A DNA stretch of 64,000 nt from Verrucomicrobiaceae bacterium (GCA_024232965.1 JACKQF010000004.1:248001-312000); one strand, 5' to 3'; shown: positions 1-9,917, numbered from the stretch's first letter. Translations and numbers: made by a program. The notes: generated by a model from the letters alone, not told the origin.

Positions 1-1
1 C

Positions 2-3000
2 ACCCCGCCACCACTCGGCGCCGAGAATTACCAACTCGGCCCGGAAATCTCGAGCGGCGGCATGGGTAGCGTTCTGGAAGCGACGGATGGCAAACTCGAT
101 CGAAAGGTCGCCATCAAAGTGATGCTGTTGGATGCCGACGCCGACACCCGCATGCGCCAGCGCTTCCTGCGCGAGGCCCAGGTGCTTGCCATGCTCGCTC
201 ACCCGAACATCGTGCCCATCTACGATATCGTCTGGGAGGACAGCATGCCTCTGTTCTACTCGATGAAGCTGGTGAAGGGCCGCACCCTGCAAGCCATCCT
301 CGACGATCTCCGCAAACAGGATGCAAAAGCTCTGCACGATTACCCGCTCACGCGACTGCTCCGCGTCTTCCGCAAGGTCTGCGACGCCATCGCCTTCGCC
401 CACAGTCAGGGCGTGCTGCATCGCGACCTGAAACCGGAGAACATCATGGTGGGTGAGTTCGGCGAGGTGCTCGTGATGGATTGGGGGCTGGCAAAGCTAC
501 TGCACAGTGATGCAGACACTCCTGTCTGCGTGGACGAAGACAGGTCAGAGGATCTGTCTCACCTTGGGTCCGCGACCCTCCACGGTGCCGTCCTCGGCAC
601 TCCACAATACATGTCCCCCGAGCAGGCACGCGGCAGCATGGCGGACGTGGATGAACGTTCGGACATCTACGCGCTCGGCGGCATCCTTTATGCCATCCTC
701 ACGCTGAGACCACCGGTGGAAGGCAAGACCGCTCTGGAGGTGCTGGACAAGGTCAGTCGTGGGGAGATCAGTGCTCCAACAGCTTTCCAAGCGCGCTCAG
801 GCAGCCGTGGAAAGGTCTTTGAGAAAGGCGAGGTGCTTGAAGCAACGCTGATCAAGCCGTTGCCGCATCTACGAAGCGGTCTGGTGCCCTCAGCTTTGTC
901 CTCGGTCGCAATGAAAGCACTGCGACTCGACAAAACCCGGCGCTACACCAGCGTCAGCGCGCTGGAAGCGGACATCGATTCGTACACCAGCGGCTTTGCC
1001 ACCAGCGCCGAGGAAGCGGGTGCCTTAAAGCAGATTCAACTGCTAATGCTGCGGCATCGCGTGGTCACAGTGGCCCTCGCTGCACTATTGCTCATCAGCA
1101 TCAGCTTCATTTGGAAGGTGATGGCCAGCGAGCGCATTGCCCAGCAATCCCTCGCCGTCGCCCAAGTCGCACTCGCCGATGAGAGCTACAAACGCGACGA
1201 TGCCACGGGGATGATCACCGCCTTGGATGCAGTTCCAGAGGCTCTGCGAGATCAAGCTTGGGACTACCTCTCCGCGAAGCGTGACTCGTCGCTGGATCCA
1301 CTGAAGATCGCAGGCTTCTGCGAAGACATCTCAGACATTTGCGAAGTGCCGCGCAAACCCGCACAGTTCGCCATTGCCAGTCGTGACGGCCGTGTCGGCA
1401 TCGTCGATGTCGTGACAAAGAAGCTCCTGCGCACGTTAGACACGGGGCAGCCAGGGGACTTACGCATCAGCATCGCAGCAGACGGCACACGCCTATTATG
1501 CCGCACACACAGCACAGCCACGGCGATTCTGTTTGATCTCAAATCGGGAACCAAAGTAAAAGCGATAGCCGTCTCGCGCTCGGACTCCCCAGTGCCAGCA
1601 AACTACCAGACGATCGCGCTGAACAGCAACGGCAGCCTGGCAGCCGTCACCGATCTCGAAGAGACCGCATTTCATCTCATCGACCTGAGCACAGGCACCG
1701 TGCGCTGGACCCAGCCATTCCTTCCCAAGCAGATGTTTTTTCATCCCGATGGCAAGCGCTTGATCATCATGGAAAAGAGCAGCTTCACGCTGCGCTCGTT
1801 CACGCTGGATTCCGGCTGGAACTTCATGCTGCCACGCTTGTTTGCCACAGCGACTTCCATGGCCTTGAGCCCCGACAAGAAGGAAATCGCGGTCGCATTG
1901 GTTTCCGGCGACGTGGAATTCTACAAGGCGATGAATCAAAACGACAGGCGCCGCAAAAAAGTATCGAGCCAGATCATCGGCCATCTTGCCTGGACGTCGG
2001 GCAGCAACCTGCTTTTCACAGGCCTGCCGGGCAGCCACGAATCGACGGCGACTCCGCCTCTGCGACTCGTCCATAGCGACGAATTGACACCGCTGGGCAA
2101 CTTCTACGGCCTGCACCATTACCCGGGCGACATGCCCCTCTGCGTCAATCACACCAGCGGCCATGTCCTCACCCTCCAGAATCCGCCCCAACTCTGGCTC
2201 ATTCCAGATGTGACGGCGGCGACCCTTCAAATCGGCGGCAACTCAGGATGGGCCTGCGCCTTTCTTTCAGATACCACCCTGCTGGCACGGGGAGGCAAGG
2301 TCGAATTGACCCGCTACGATGTCACGCATCCGCATCGACCGGTGCCCATGGGCGAACGGTTCGGGGAAAATCAGACCCTCGCTGCCGCGCATCCTTCGAC
2401 GGGATGCTACGCACTCGCCTACACCTATGAGTCGCCCGAAACGTTAGAAGATGCCCTCTCGCTCTGGGAGACCACGACCGATGCTCCGAAGAAGCTGTGG
2501 TCGATCCCTCCCGCAAACCCGCACGACATCAGCATCGCACTCGCCTTTGATGCGAAGGGCGGGCGTCTGCTGCGCTGCACATCGGACGGCCACATCGAAG
2601 TCTATGACAGCCAAGGCGGCAAGCTCCTGACCAACATCAGTCGCCCCGTTTTCAGGGCCGTCTTTGCTGGCACAAGCGGCGACATCGTGGCCATCTCCTC
2701 CACTGCGGCGGAAGACGGACGACGCATTCACAACATCTCCGTCATCGACGCACACGATGGCACCGTGCGCGCCTCCATGGACAGCGAAAATGCCTTCAAT
2801 GCCATCGCCGTTTCCCCGGATCGCCGCCTCGTGGCCATCGGTGCCGATCCGCACGATGTGCTGATTCTGGATGCCGACACCCTCGCCACCCGCTATCGAT
2901 TCCGAGTCCACGACACCAGTGTTACGGCACTGGCATTCCACCCCACGCTGCCAATCCTCTGCACGGGTTCAACTGACCAAACCATCAAGCTCTGGGACTA

Positions 3001-3136
3001 CCGCAGCGCCACCCTGCAACGCACTTTCGTCGGCATTGAGGGCTTTCCACGCTCGCTCGCCTTCAGCCCCAACGGCCGTCTTCTCACCAGCGATGGCCGA
3101 ACTTTCGCCCTGCGACTCTACGACCTTGATCGATAA
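2..3136 (+). CDS. Ser/Thr protein kinase with C-terminal WD40-like propeller (5' partial)
   Basis: The reading frame is open from base 2, so the N-terminus lies outside the window; the ATG at 62 is the Met of the glycine-rich loop (GGMGSV), not the start. Counting from that Met, the kinase shows VAIKV (Lys19), HRDLKPEN (Asp122), a DWG in place of DFG (Asp140) and the activation-loop GTPQYMSPEQARG. A transmembrane helix lies near 331-353. After it come about 650 residues of repeats with WD40-like ends such as TIKLWDY, which probably fold as beta-propeller and would lie outside the cytoplasm. This is the usual PVC-group receptor-kinase plan: cytoplasmic kinase, single helix, sensor propeller. 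Substrate and signal are unknown. Kinase call is firm, propeller call good. Confidence 0.9.
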   Translation, partial: TPPPLGAENYQLGPEISSGGMGSVLEATDGKLDRKVAIKVMLLDADADTRMRQRFLREAQVLAMLAHPNIVPIYDIVWEDSMPLFYSMKLVKGRTLQAILDDLRKQDAKALHDYPLTRLLRVFRKVCDAIAFAHSQGVLHRDLKPENIMVGEFGEVLVMDWGLAKLLHSDADTPVCVDEDRSEDLSHLGSATLHGAVLGTPQYMSPEQARGSMADVDERSDIYALGGILYAILTLRPPVEGKTALEVLDKVSRGEISAPTAFQARSGSRGKVFEKGEVLEATLIKPLPHLRSGLVPSALSSVAMKALRLDKTRRYTSVSALEADIDSYTSGFATSAEEAGALKQIQLLMLRHRVVTVALAALLLISISFIWKVMASERIAQQSLAVAQVALADESYKRDDATGMITALDAVPEALRDQAWDYLSAKRDSSLDPLKIAGFCEDISDICEVPRKPAQFAIASRDGRVGIVDVVTKKLLRTLDTGQPGDLRISIAADGTRLLCRTHSTATAILFDLKSGTKVKAIAVSRSDSPVPANYQTIALNSNGSLAAVTDLEETAFHLIDLSTGTVRWTQPFLPKQMFFHPDGKRLIIMEKSSFTLRSFTLDSGWNFMLPRLFATATSMALSPDKKEIAVALVSGDVEFYKAMNQNDRRRKKVSSQIIGHLAWTSGSNLLFTGLPGSHESTATPPLRLVHSDELTPLGNFYGLHHYPGDMPLCVNHTSGHVLTLQNPPQLWLIPDVTAATLQIGGNSGWACAFLSDTTLLARGGKVELTRYDVTHPHRPVPMGERFGENQTLAAAHPSTGCYALAYTYESPETLEDALSLWETTTDAPKKLWSIPPANPHDISIALAFDAKGGRLLRCTSDGHIEVYDSQGGKLLTNISRPVFRAVFAGTSGDIVAISSTAAEDGRRIHNISVIDAHDGTVRASMDSENAFNAIAVSPDRRLVAIGADPHDVLILDADTLATRYRFRVHDTSVTALAFHPTLPILCTGSTDQTIKLWDYRSATLQRTFVGIEGFPRSLAFSPNGRLLTSDGRTFALRLYDLDR

Positions 3137-3165
3137 AGTCAGAATAAAGGCATACGCAAGAGCTA

Positions 3166-3400
3166 CCCCTGCCAGCAGAGCTGGCCTCTAGAAAGCGGTT
3201 CCGCAGGCGCGGGACCACAGCCCAAGGTGGCTGCCCCACCTCCGAGCCGAAGGCTCCATGGACTGCGTGCAGCCCGCTGCCGGGGGTAAGCAATGATTCC
3301 ACATCGGATGCACCCACAAGTGCTGCCCCGGCCAGCAGGCTGGCCTCCAGGAAAGCTGCAGCAGGGCTGCAGCAGTCCAAGGTGGTCTTGCCACCAGCCG
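3166..3400. repeat. Two imperfect direct repeats in a 344-base gene-free gap
   Basis: Between the kinase and the next gene, a GC-rich block beginning around 3166 recurs from about 3326. Shared words are GCCAGCAG (3171 and 3331), CTGGCCTC (3181 and 3340) and CAAGGTGG (near 3223 and 3378), giving a spacing of about 155-160 bases. The copies are diverged. I see no coding potential or RNA gene in 3137-3480 beyond this. It is not the same sequence as the 164-base repeats further on, although the period is similar. Confidence 0.5.
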
Positions 3401-3480
3401 ATCCACAGCCTTCACAGATTTCCCAGCACCGTTGCATTGGCAAATCACCCGGTCGATGATAGCGCCGTCTCCCCTGCCCT

Positions 3481-4170
3481 ATGCCTCCCAACCGCATCAA
3501 AATCGTCCACAGCTTCCACGAACTCGTGTCCACGCCCTTCGGTGATGGCATCAACGCGCTCTGCTGGAAACGCGAATTGAAAGGCGACTTCAAAGAGGTG
3601 GTGGAGAAACTAGCCGGGCGCGACGGCATCACCACCATCGAAGACGAGCAATTGCTAAACCTGCCACTGAGCGATGCGGGAAAGGCCGCTGTGGAAATCT
3701 TGATCGAAGACCAGCGACTCTTGCGCGAGCACGGACTTGAACCCCAACTGGACTGCATCGACGGCTATCTTCGTGATGCGGAACCGGGCCCTGTTCCAAC
3801 CGACGTGTACTCGTTTCATGCAGACAGTGCCACGGTCGAAACCGATACCTATCTCTGCACCTACTTTGGCCCTTCCAGCGAAGGAATCGACAACGAGGAA
3901 GTCCAGCGCAAAGTCGACATCCCTGAGATCCGTTCAGCGCTCCTGCAGCGATACGGCGGGGAGGATGACGCAGAATTCATCGAGTGGCTGCACGACCACT
4001 GTTTTGATCTCCACTACAGTCCACTCCCGACTGCACAACCTTACGTGTTCGGAGTCGGCAATCTGTGGCGGGTCGCGGTGGAATACGCCGGTTGCCCAGT
4101 GCCGCCGTGCATCCACCGCGCCCCGGAGACTTTGCCCGGCCAACCACCTCGACTACTCCTGATTAGCTGA
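3481..4170 (+). CDS. Uncharacterised protein, DUF1826-like
   Basis: A 229-residue soluble protein without signal peptide or membrane helix. The centre (around residues 115-135, FHAD followed by LCTYFGP) and the C-terminus (IHRAPETLPGQPPRLLLIS) resemble what I remember of the DUF1826 family, where a His-Asp pair precedes a TY-x-GP motif and an IHR-S/A segment. This similarity is from memory and is tentative; no function is known. The 3' end overlaps the convergent membrane-protein gene by 18 bases. Codon use looks normal for the window, and the ATG is the first in the frame after the repeat region. Confidence 0.7.
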   Translation: MPPNRIKIVHSFHELVSTPFGDGINALCWKRELKGDFKEVVEKLAGRDGITTIEDEQLLNLPLSDAGKAAVEILIEDQRLLREHGLEPQLDCIDGYLRDAEPGPVPTDVYSFHADSATVETDTYLCTYFGPSSEGIDNEEVQRKVDIPEIRSALLQRYGGEDDAEFIEWLHDHCFDLHYSPLPTAQPYVFGVGNLWRVAVEYAGCPVPPCIHRAPETLPGQPPRLLLIS

Positions 4171-5061
4171 TCTTCCCCTGCCCCACTGCAAGGCTAAGCC
4201 GATCAATGCGTGGACCAAATTCAAGGCCAGCACCAACCACCCAAAGGCAATCTGCATGGGCGCGTTGTTACTGGCGGCGAAGAGCATCACCGCGATCTGT
4301 TCGCGCAGACCGACGCCGGCGACACTGACCGGCAGCACCAGCGCGAGATTGAGCAGGCAAGTATAGATCCCCATCTGCCACCAGTCCTCGTAGCCGCCCA
4401 CCGCCATCAAGCCCGTCCAATAAACAGTGATGTTGACGCAATGAATCGCGACACTGAGCAGCAGGACCTTCCACCAAATGTGCCCATGCAGATTGTGCAT
4501 CAACGCATGCAGCGCCGGAAACTTCTCTGCCCGATCAAATCGGCGCACCACCAAACGCACAATCGCCGGCACCAGCAGCAACCCCACTGCACCAGCGACA
4601 GCCAAGCCAACCAACACTGCGGGCGGCAGATGCAGCAATTCCGGCCGTGCCAGACATGAAAGCAGGCCAAAGACAATCATCGAGCCTAGCCCAGCGACAC
4701 GATCCATGATGATGGAACCAGCGAGGGTCATGGAGCATTGCTTGCTGTCCTTGGATTTCATGACCACTCCTTTGGCCACGTCTGCCGAAAGAGCCCCAGG
4801 TAGGATCATCGCATAGAGATGCCCGATCCACGAGTATCGCAAGCAAGCACCACAGCGAATGCTGCCACCCGCAGCGAAAAACCACCGCCAACCCGAAAGT
4901 CCGATAGAGAGGCCCAGCAAGGCCAACGATGCGAGCGCCGACAAAGGCCGAACGTGCAGCAGGTATTCAGCCGCCTCCGCAAAGGAAAAGCGCCGCGCCA
5001 GGAAAAAGACCAGCGCAGCGGAAAGGAGAATCTTGAGGGCGAGCAGCGCTTTGTCCTTCAT
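4153..5061 (-). CDS. Flippase-like integral membrane protein (LPG-synthase TM domain)
   Basis: A 302-residue protein with about eight hydrophobic segments and features of the lysylphosphatidylglycerol-synthase/flippase-like family (PF03706, also UPF0104): GALSADVAKG, MDRVAGLGSM and LPVSVAGVGLREQI. Family members are thought to move or modify lipid-linked molecules. I chose ATG 5061 (MKDKALLALK) because the longer frame begins inside the upstream acyltransferase gene; from 5061 only 7 bases separate the two. As the last gene of the polysaccharide operon it may handle the lipid-linked glycan. That role is inferred from position. Confidence 0.82.
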   Translation of the reverse strand: MKDKALLALKILLSAALVFFLARRFSFAEAAEYLLHVRPLSALASLALLGLSIGLSGWRWFFAAGGSIRCGACLRYSWIGHLYAMILPGALSADVAKGVVMKSKDSKQCSMTLAGSIIMDRVAGLGSMIVFGLLSCLARPELLHLPPAVLVGLAVAGAVGLLLVPAIVRLVVRRFDRAEKFPALHALMHNLHGHIWWKVLLLSVAIHCVNITVYWTGLMAVGGYEDWWQMGIYTCLLNLALVLPVSVAGVGLREQIAVMLFAASNNAPMQIAFGWLVLALNLVHALIGLALQWGRGRSANQE

Positions 5062-5068
5062 TACAAAA

Positions 5069-5650
5069 TCAGCCCCGGGGCAGTCGAGCAAGTAGTTCGT
5101 CGATGCGCTTTTCCAGTAACTCAACTTTGTTCTGTAGCTTCTTCAGATCGCGACGGGTATCTTTAAAGATGGTGCCATCAGGGAGGTCTTCGCCGACGAC
5201 AGACATGGGTGGAATTAAGACACCATCGCCAATCGTTACGCCCGGCAAGATAACGGAAGGACCAGCAATGAAGCAACAGCTACCAATTTTCGTGGCCTTA
5301 TAGATGATGCGTTCCCGCGAACTCCCGGTCTCTCCTTTCAGCGCCTGATGATGGCTGGAGTGAGACCACACCATCACCCCCAGGCCAATTTGAGTCTCAT
5401 CGCCGATGCTCAATCCACCCTGGGCATCCAGCACCGCGCCCTCACCAATCCAGACATTTTTGCCACACTCAAACTTTTCCGGGCAAAGGATCTTCGCGCG
5501 CTCACGCATCCGACAGCCGTCAGGAAGTCCCAGAAATGGGCATGTTCCCCGATCTGTCATCATCTCCGTCATTGCATAGCCGAGGATCTGCTGACGCAAG
5601 GCAGGATCGCTTTCAGTGCTCAGAATATGTTGGAAGGATGGAGTGGTCAT
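5069..5650 (-). CDS. Hexapeptide-repeat acyltransferase (left-handed beta-helix)
   Basis: A 193-residue protein with imperfect hexapeptide repeats (VWIGEGAVLDAQGGLSIGDETQIG; then FIAGPSVILPGVTIGDGVLIPPMSVVGEDL) typical of O-acetyltransferases of the WbbJ/NodL type that act on sugars. A conserved-looking active-site His lies in the SHSSHHQ stretch. The C-terminal 30 residues form a short coiled coil (LKKLQNKVELLEKRIDELL), which may help trimerise it. Its ATG overlaps the stop of the reconstructed glycosyltransferase upstream (TTATGA), a sign of translational coupling in the polysaccharide operon. The likely role is acetylation of a sugar in the glycan. Confidence 0.85.
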   Translation of the reverse strand: MTTPSFQHILSTESDPALRQQILGYAMTEMMTDRGTCPFLGLPDGCRMRERAKILCPEKFECGKNVWIGEGAVLDAQGGLSIGDETQIGLGVMVWSHSSHHQALKGETGSSRERIIYKATKIGSCCFIAGPSVILPGVTIGDGVLIPPMSVVGEDLPDGTIFKDTRRDLKKLQNKVELLEKRIDELLARLPRG

Positions 5651-6593
5651 AAGGGCTCAGGTGGTTTAAAGCCTGCGGTTTCGTAGACGACGAATGGTGG
5701 TCGCCCACGGATTCGTCAAGCGTTCGCCACAGATACTCAGCAACGATGCATGAGCATCAGCAACTGCACACCAGAACCGGAAGACAACGGTGGTGATGAG
5801 CGATGCCCAACCCTGCACTGGGTTCAACCCCATAAGGGCGCGCACAATCGTGAGAGCACCATAGCCGAAGCCCAAAAATGCAAAGATGAGGCCCATGGTA
5901 CGTCACCAGGCGAATGGGACTGAAGGAGAAGGCAACAAAGCTGTCCACCACGAGCTTGAACTTTTACCAAGCGTCCAGCGGAGGTGCCATGCTGCCGCTG
6001 GGCACGATCGTAAGCTAACAAAGGCTTGCGGAAATCCCGACCAAAGCACCAAACCGAAGATGGAGGTATTCTTCTCCCGCATGGCGACGATGCTATTGAT
6101 CACCACGACGATCCACCATACAGATGTCCAGACCGCCAGCAGGATTTGGGGCAATGCGTAGCGGCGCATGAGTTGATAGTAGAAGCTGGCAAAGAGTTTC
6201 TGCGAGAGGGATCTCGCGTTTGATCCGTTGCCCCACACCACAGGAGTGAGCTTCTCGCCACTTCTGGAGCATCCGACACAGAACTGCGGGGGGATCCTGT
6301 AGATCTGCGGCCACTGTAAGACGCTACATCTCCGGTGCAGTGCGTGAATGCGGCGAGCAACGCCGGGTGGCTGCCAAAGTTCCGCGAGAGGCGGATGACT
6401 TTGATCCGCGCATCTTCATCCGCCATGCCCGCCAAGATCTTGAAAGTCGCATCCACAGAACCGTCATCGACAAACACGAATTCGAGTTCTGTGTCGGCTT
6501 CGGCAAAAAGCCGCATCGACCGCCTTCTTCACGAGGCCTTTGACGTTTTCTTCCTCGTTGAGGACGGGAATGAGGAGGCTGATGACTGGACAC
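5647..6593 (-). pseudogene. GT2 polyprenyl-phosphate glycosyltransferase (DPM1/GtrB-like), multiply frameshifted
   Basis: Pieces of one glycosyltransferase lie in order in all three minus-strand frames: ISLLIPVLNEEENV, then LEFVFVDDGS, VAADLQDPP, QRIKRE, LSQKLFASFYYQLMRRYALPQ, GGLDICMVDRR, AMREKNTSIFGLVLWSGF, VDSFVAFSFSPIRLVTY, then MGLIFAFLGFGYGAL and finally EYLWRTLDES. Together they make a normal ~315-residue GtrB/DPM1-type enzyme with two C-terminal membrane helices. I count about nine or more single-base shifts, many next to short homopolymers (for example the five-T run near 6511). Residues between the shifts are well conserved. The original stop would be at 5647, overlapping the acyltransferase start. 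Either a very young pseudogene or a patch of sequencing error; the true start is uncertain (GTG near 6593 suggested). Confidence 0.75.
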
Positions 6594-6603
6594 CAAAAGG
6601 TCG

Positions 6604-7769
6604 TTATTTGCCGAAAGCCCCACGCAAAGCTGTCGCGATGCGTTCCATCTGTGGGTCGTTCAATTCTGGGAAGATTGGCAGCGAGAGACAGGTCTGGCTG
6701 AGCCGTTCGCTATGTGGAAAAATCCCTTTCTTGTAACCGAGTTCTTTGCATGCCTGCTGAAGATGAAGGGGCACCGGATAATGGAGACCGGAAATCAATC
6801 TGCGCTGCATTCAAAGCCCTCACGCAGCTCATCGCGTCGATCACTTTCGATGACGTAGCAATGATACACGGACTGGGAGTCCTCAAATTTGGTCGGCAGG
6901 GTGATGGGCAGATCTTGGAGCATCTCCTTATAACGCACTGCGCGGAAGGAGCGTGCGAGATTCCATTCGTCGAGGTGTTTCAATTTCAAGCTCAGCATCG
7001 CGGCTTGGATGCTGTCCATTCGGTAGTTATAGCCGATCTCGTCGTGGAAGTAGCGCTCGCTCTGGGCATGATTACGGAGTTGTGCGGCGCGTGTGGCGAG
7101 GTGTTTGTCATGGGTTACAAGGGCACCCCCTTCACCGAGGCCACCGAGGTTTTTGCCCGGATAAAAGCTGAAGCATGCCATCAGGCCATGCTGGCCGGCC
7201 TTGCGTCCTTGATAGGTGGCACCGTGCGCCTGCGCCGCGTCTTCGATGACGGGAATGCCATGGCGATTGGCAATCTCAAGGATGGGCGCCATGTCCGCGA
7301 CCTGCCCGTAAAGATGCACGGGGATGATGGCCTTGGTGCGCGGGGTGATGGCCTTTTCCAACTGCGCTGGATCCATGGTGCGGCGCACCGGATCGATATC
7401 GACGAAGACGGGGGTGGCACCGACGTAATAGACGGCCCAAGCTGTGGCGATGAAGGTCATCGGTACGGTGATGACCTCGTCCCCTGCCCCGATGTCAAGG
7501 CAACGCAGTGCCAGGTGAAGCGCGGAGGTGCCAGTGTTGACACTGACGCATTGTTTGACGCCACACCAATTGGCGAATTCTTCTTCGAAGGCCTTGGCGG
7601 CCGGGCCTTGCGCGTAAGCGGTGGATTCAGCGATGGCGTCAAAGGCAGCGCGCGCTTCATCGCGGATGATGTGGTATTGAGCATGTAGATCGAGCAGTGG
7701 GATGCGCTCCTGAGTGGGGACATTGACTTGAACCTGTGGCTTGGCGGTAATGGTTGTGGTGGTGGCCAT
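6604..7769 (-). CDS. DegT/DnrJ/EryC1 sugar aminotransferase, frameshifted near its 3' end
   Basis: A PLP-dependent nucleotide-sugar aminotransferase. The intact part (324 residues from ATG 7769) has NTGTSALHLALR, VIEDAAQAHGA and the PLP-lysine region FSFYPGKNLGGLGEGG. The frame stops at 6795, but the rest of the family C-terminus (GLHYPVPLHLQQACKELGY through FPELNDPQMERIATAL) follows in another frame to 6604. Removing one G from GGG and one T from TTT near 6800-6825 would restore a ~388-residue protein. The ATG is 4 bases after the stop of the next aminotransferase gene. With the acetyltransferase and dehydrogenase upstream it may install the 3-amino group of a diacetamido-uronic acid (WbpE-like role, inferred). 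Confidence 0.82.
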
Positions 7770-7773
7770 GGGA

Positions 7774-8904
7774 TTAGGATTGAAGGGCTTGATGCAGACT
7801 GATGATGACACGGTCCTGCTCCGCTTCCGTCATCTGCGGATACAAGGGGAGAATGATGCTACGATCCTGAATCTGCTCTGAAACGGTAAGCGGAAAACGC
7901 TGCGGCAGATCGGCGCAGGCCTCTTCTCGATGGGAGCACATGACGCCACGACGCGTAGCGATGCCGTCATCCAGCATCTTTTGCATGACGTCTTGCTGAT
8001 CGGCATGATCGGGCAAAAGGACGGCATAGCTCTGCCAGTTGCTGCGTGCCCATTCAGGCTGATATGGGGCCGTCACGCCCTCAAGTTCGGCGGTATAGCG
8101 GTCCGCGATCGCGCGGCGGGAGGCGAGGATTCCCGGAAGTCGCTTCAATTGTTCTCGACCCATGGCAGCTTGCACATCGGTCATGCGGTAATTGAACCCA
8201 GGGATGGGATAGTTTTCAAAGAGCACTGAGCGCGCGTTGTGGCGCGCCTTATCGCTGATGTTCATGCCGTGCTGCCGCAACAGGCGCAGCTTCGCGTCCC
8301 ACTCGGCATTCGCGGTGGTGATCATGCCACCGTCACCCGTGGTGATGACCTTGCGTGGGTGCAGCGAGAAGCAGGCGATGTGGCCATGCGGACGACCGAT
8401 GAGCTGCCAGTCGCCCTGCCAGCGGACCTGACTGCCAATGGCGCAGGCGGCGTCTTCGATCAGCACGAGTTGATGTTCGTCGGCGATGGTTTTGAGCGCT
8501 GCGAGATCGCACGGCATGCCGAGCTGATGCACTGCGAGGATCGCTCTAGTCTTGGGGGTGATGGCGGCAATGACGCGCTGTGGATCGATATTAAACGTCG
8601 CGGGATCAACATCCACCATGATGGGCAATGCATTGGCGCTACGCACAGCATTGACCGTCGCAATAAAACTATGACTGACGGTGATGACCTCGTCCCCTGG
8701 CTGCACGCCTGCAACGAGAAGCGCCAGATGCAGGGCGGTGGTGCAATTGGAGACCGCGCAAGCATGCGGTGCGCCAATGAAGGCAGCCCACTCCCGCTCA
8801 AAGGCCTCAACTTCTGGGCCTTGCGTGACCCAGCCAGAAAGGATGGCGCGGCGCGTCGCTGCGGCCTCTTCTTCGCCCATGACAGGCTTTGCCACTGGGA
8901 TCAT
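7774..8904 (-). CDS. DegT/DnrJ/EryC1 sugar aminotransferase (second copy)
   Basis: A complete 376-residue PLP aminotransferase of the same family as its neighbour but clearly distinct. Motifs are SNCTTALHLALL, VLIEDAACAIGS and FSLHPRKVITTGDGG, where the Lys of HPRK should bind PLP. The start ATG at 8904 (MIPVAKPVMGEEE) fits the family N-terminus and lies 5 bases after the epimerase stop; the longer frame would run into that gene. Members of this branch aminate 3- or 4-keto nucleotide sugars. Two adjacent aminotransferases suggest the glycan contains more than one amino sugar, or a diamino sugar. Substrate cannot be read from sequence. Confidence 0.9.
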   Translation of the reverse strand: MIPVAKPVMGEEEAAATRRAILSGWVTQGPEVEAFEREWAAFIGAPHACAVSNCTTALHLALLVAGVQPGDEVITVSHSFIATVNAVRSANALPIMVDVDPATFNIDPQRVIAAITPKTRAILAVHQLGMPCDLAALKTIADEHQLVLIEDAACAIGSQVRWQGDWQLIGRPHGHIACFSLHPRKVITTGDGGMITTANAEWDAKLRLLRQHGMNISDKARHNARSVLFENYPIPGFNYRMTDVQAAMGREQLKRLPGILASRRAIADRYTAELEGVTAPYQPEWARSNWQSYAVLLPDHADQQDVMQKMLDDGIATRRGVMCSHREEACADLPQRFPLTVSEQIQDRSIILPLYPQMTEAEQDRVIISLHQALQS

Positions 8905-8909
8905 GCTGA

Positions 8910-9917
8910 TCACGCCTTGACCTCCCAATTCTTCACGATCTCGTTCTGCAGCAACTCCTCCGCCGAATGCCCCTGGCTCTGATACCAAGCCAGCAACTGA
9001 GATAGACCTTCACGCAGAGAGACCCGTGGCGCAAAGCCGATGAGCCCCTGTGCCTTCGTTGTGTCTGCGTAGAGGCGAAGGACATCGCCGGGGCGATCTT
9101 CTTCATGGATGATCTCTGCATCGGTACGACCAGTCACCTCACGCACTTCTTCTGCGAGCGCTTGGATGGTGATCTCAAAACCGCTGCCGATGTTCACGGT
9201 CTCGCCAATCGTGGTATCAGCGAGTCCCGCCTCCAAGATGCCGCGTGCGGTGTCGCTGACAAAGGTGAAGTCCCGCGTCTGACTGCCATCCCCGAAGATG
9301 ACCATGGGTTTACCCGCGAGTGTGCGCAGCAGGAATTTCGGGATGACCTCGCCGCTATCGCCTTCGTGATGACTGCGTGGGCCGTAGCTGTTGAAGGGGC
9401 GAATGACGACGGTGGCGTAGCCGTAGGTGCGATGAAAAGCACGCGTATAACATTCCCCGGCGAGCTTCGCCGAGCCATAGACGGTCATCGGGTAAGTCGG
9501 GTGCGCCTCTGGCTGCGGCACGCTTTGCGCTGTGCCGTAGACTTCAGAGCTGGAGACATAGACGAACCTTGGGACACCACCCTCGTGTGCCAGCCGAAGC
9601 AAATTCAAGGTCGCTGTGGCGTTCACGTCATGGTTCTCCATCGGCGAGTGAATGGAGTGACGAACACCGAGGCAAGCCAGATGGAAAAGACCATCGCAGC
9701 CGTCCAGTAACGCCTTCATCTGATCCAGATCACGAATATCCGTCGTGTGGAGCTGACAGGTCGGTGTGAGGATATCCGCAACGTTTTCACGCTTCCCGTT
9801 GGCGAGGTTATCGACGATGTGAACGGCCGCTCCCGCAGCCTGGAGCTGGCGGCAGAGCTCGGAACCGATGAAACCGGCACCGCCTGTGACGAGGTATTTT
9901 TTTCCCTGGAGATTCAT
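8910..9917 (-). CDS. NAD-dependent nucleotide-sugar epimerase/dehydratase (extended SDR)
   Basis: A 335-residue extended short-chain dehydrogenase. It has the Rossmann motif TGGAGFIGS at the N-terminus, the Ser of VSSSEVYG, and the catalytic YxxxK in VYGSAKLAGE, followed by RPFNSYGPRSHHEGDSGEVIPKF typical of UDP-glucose 4-epimerase/dehydratase-like enzymes. It acts on a nucleotide sugar in the cytoplasm. It lies between the oxidoreductase and the two aminotransferases with 2- to 5-base gaps, so co-transcription is very likely. It could be an epimerase of a uronic acid or a 4,6-dehydratase; family alone does not decide. Confidence 0.9.
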   Translation of the reverse strand: MNLQGKKYLVTGGAGFIGSELCRQLQAAGAAVHIVDNLANGKRENVADILTPTCQLHTTDIRDLDQMKALLDGCDGLFHLACLGVRHSIHSPMENHDVNATATLNLLRLAHEGGVPRFVYVSSSEVYGTAQSVPQPEAHPTYPMTVYGSAKLAGECYTRAFHRTYGYATVVIRPFNSYGPRSHHEGDSGEVIPKFLLRTLAGKPMVIFGDGSQTRDFTFVSDTARGILEAGLADTTIGETVNIGSGFEITIQALAEEVREVTGRTDAEIIHEEDRPGDVLRLYADTTKAQGLIGFAPRVSLREGLSQLLAWYQSQGHSAEELLQNEIVKNWEVKA

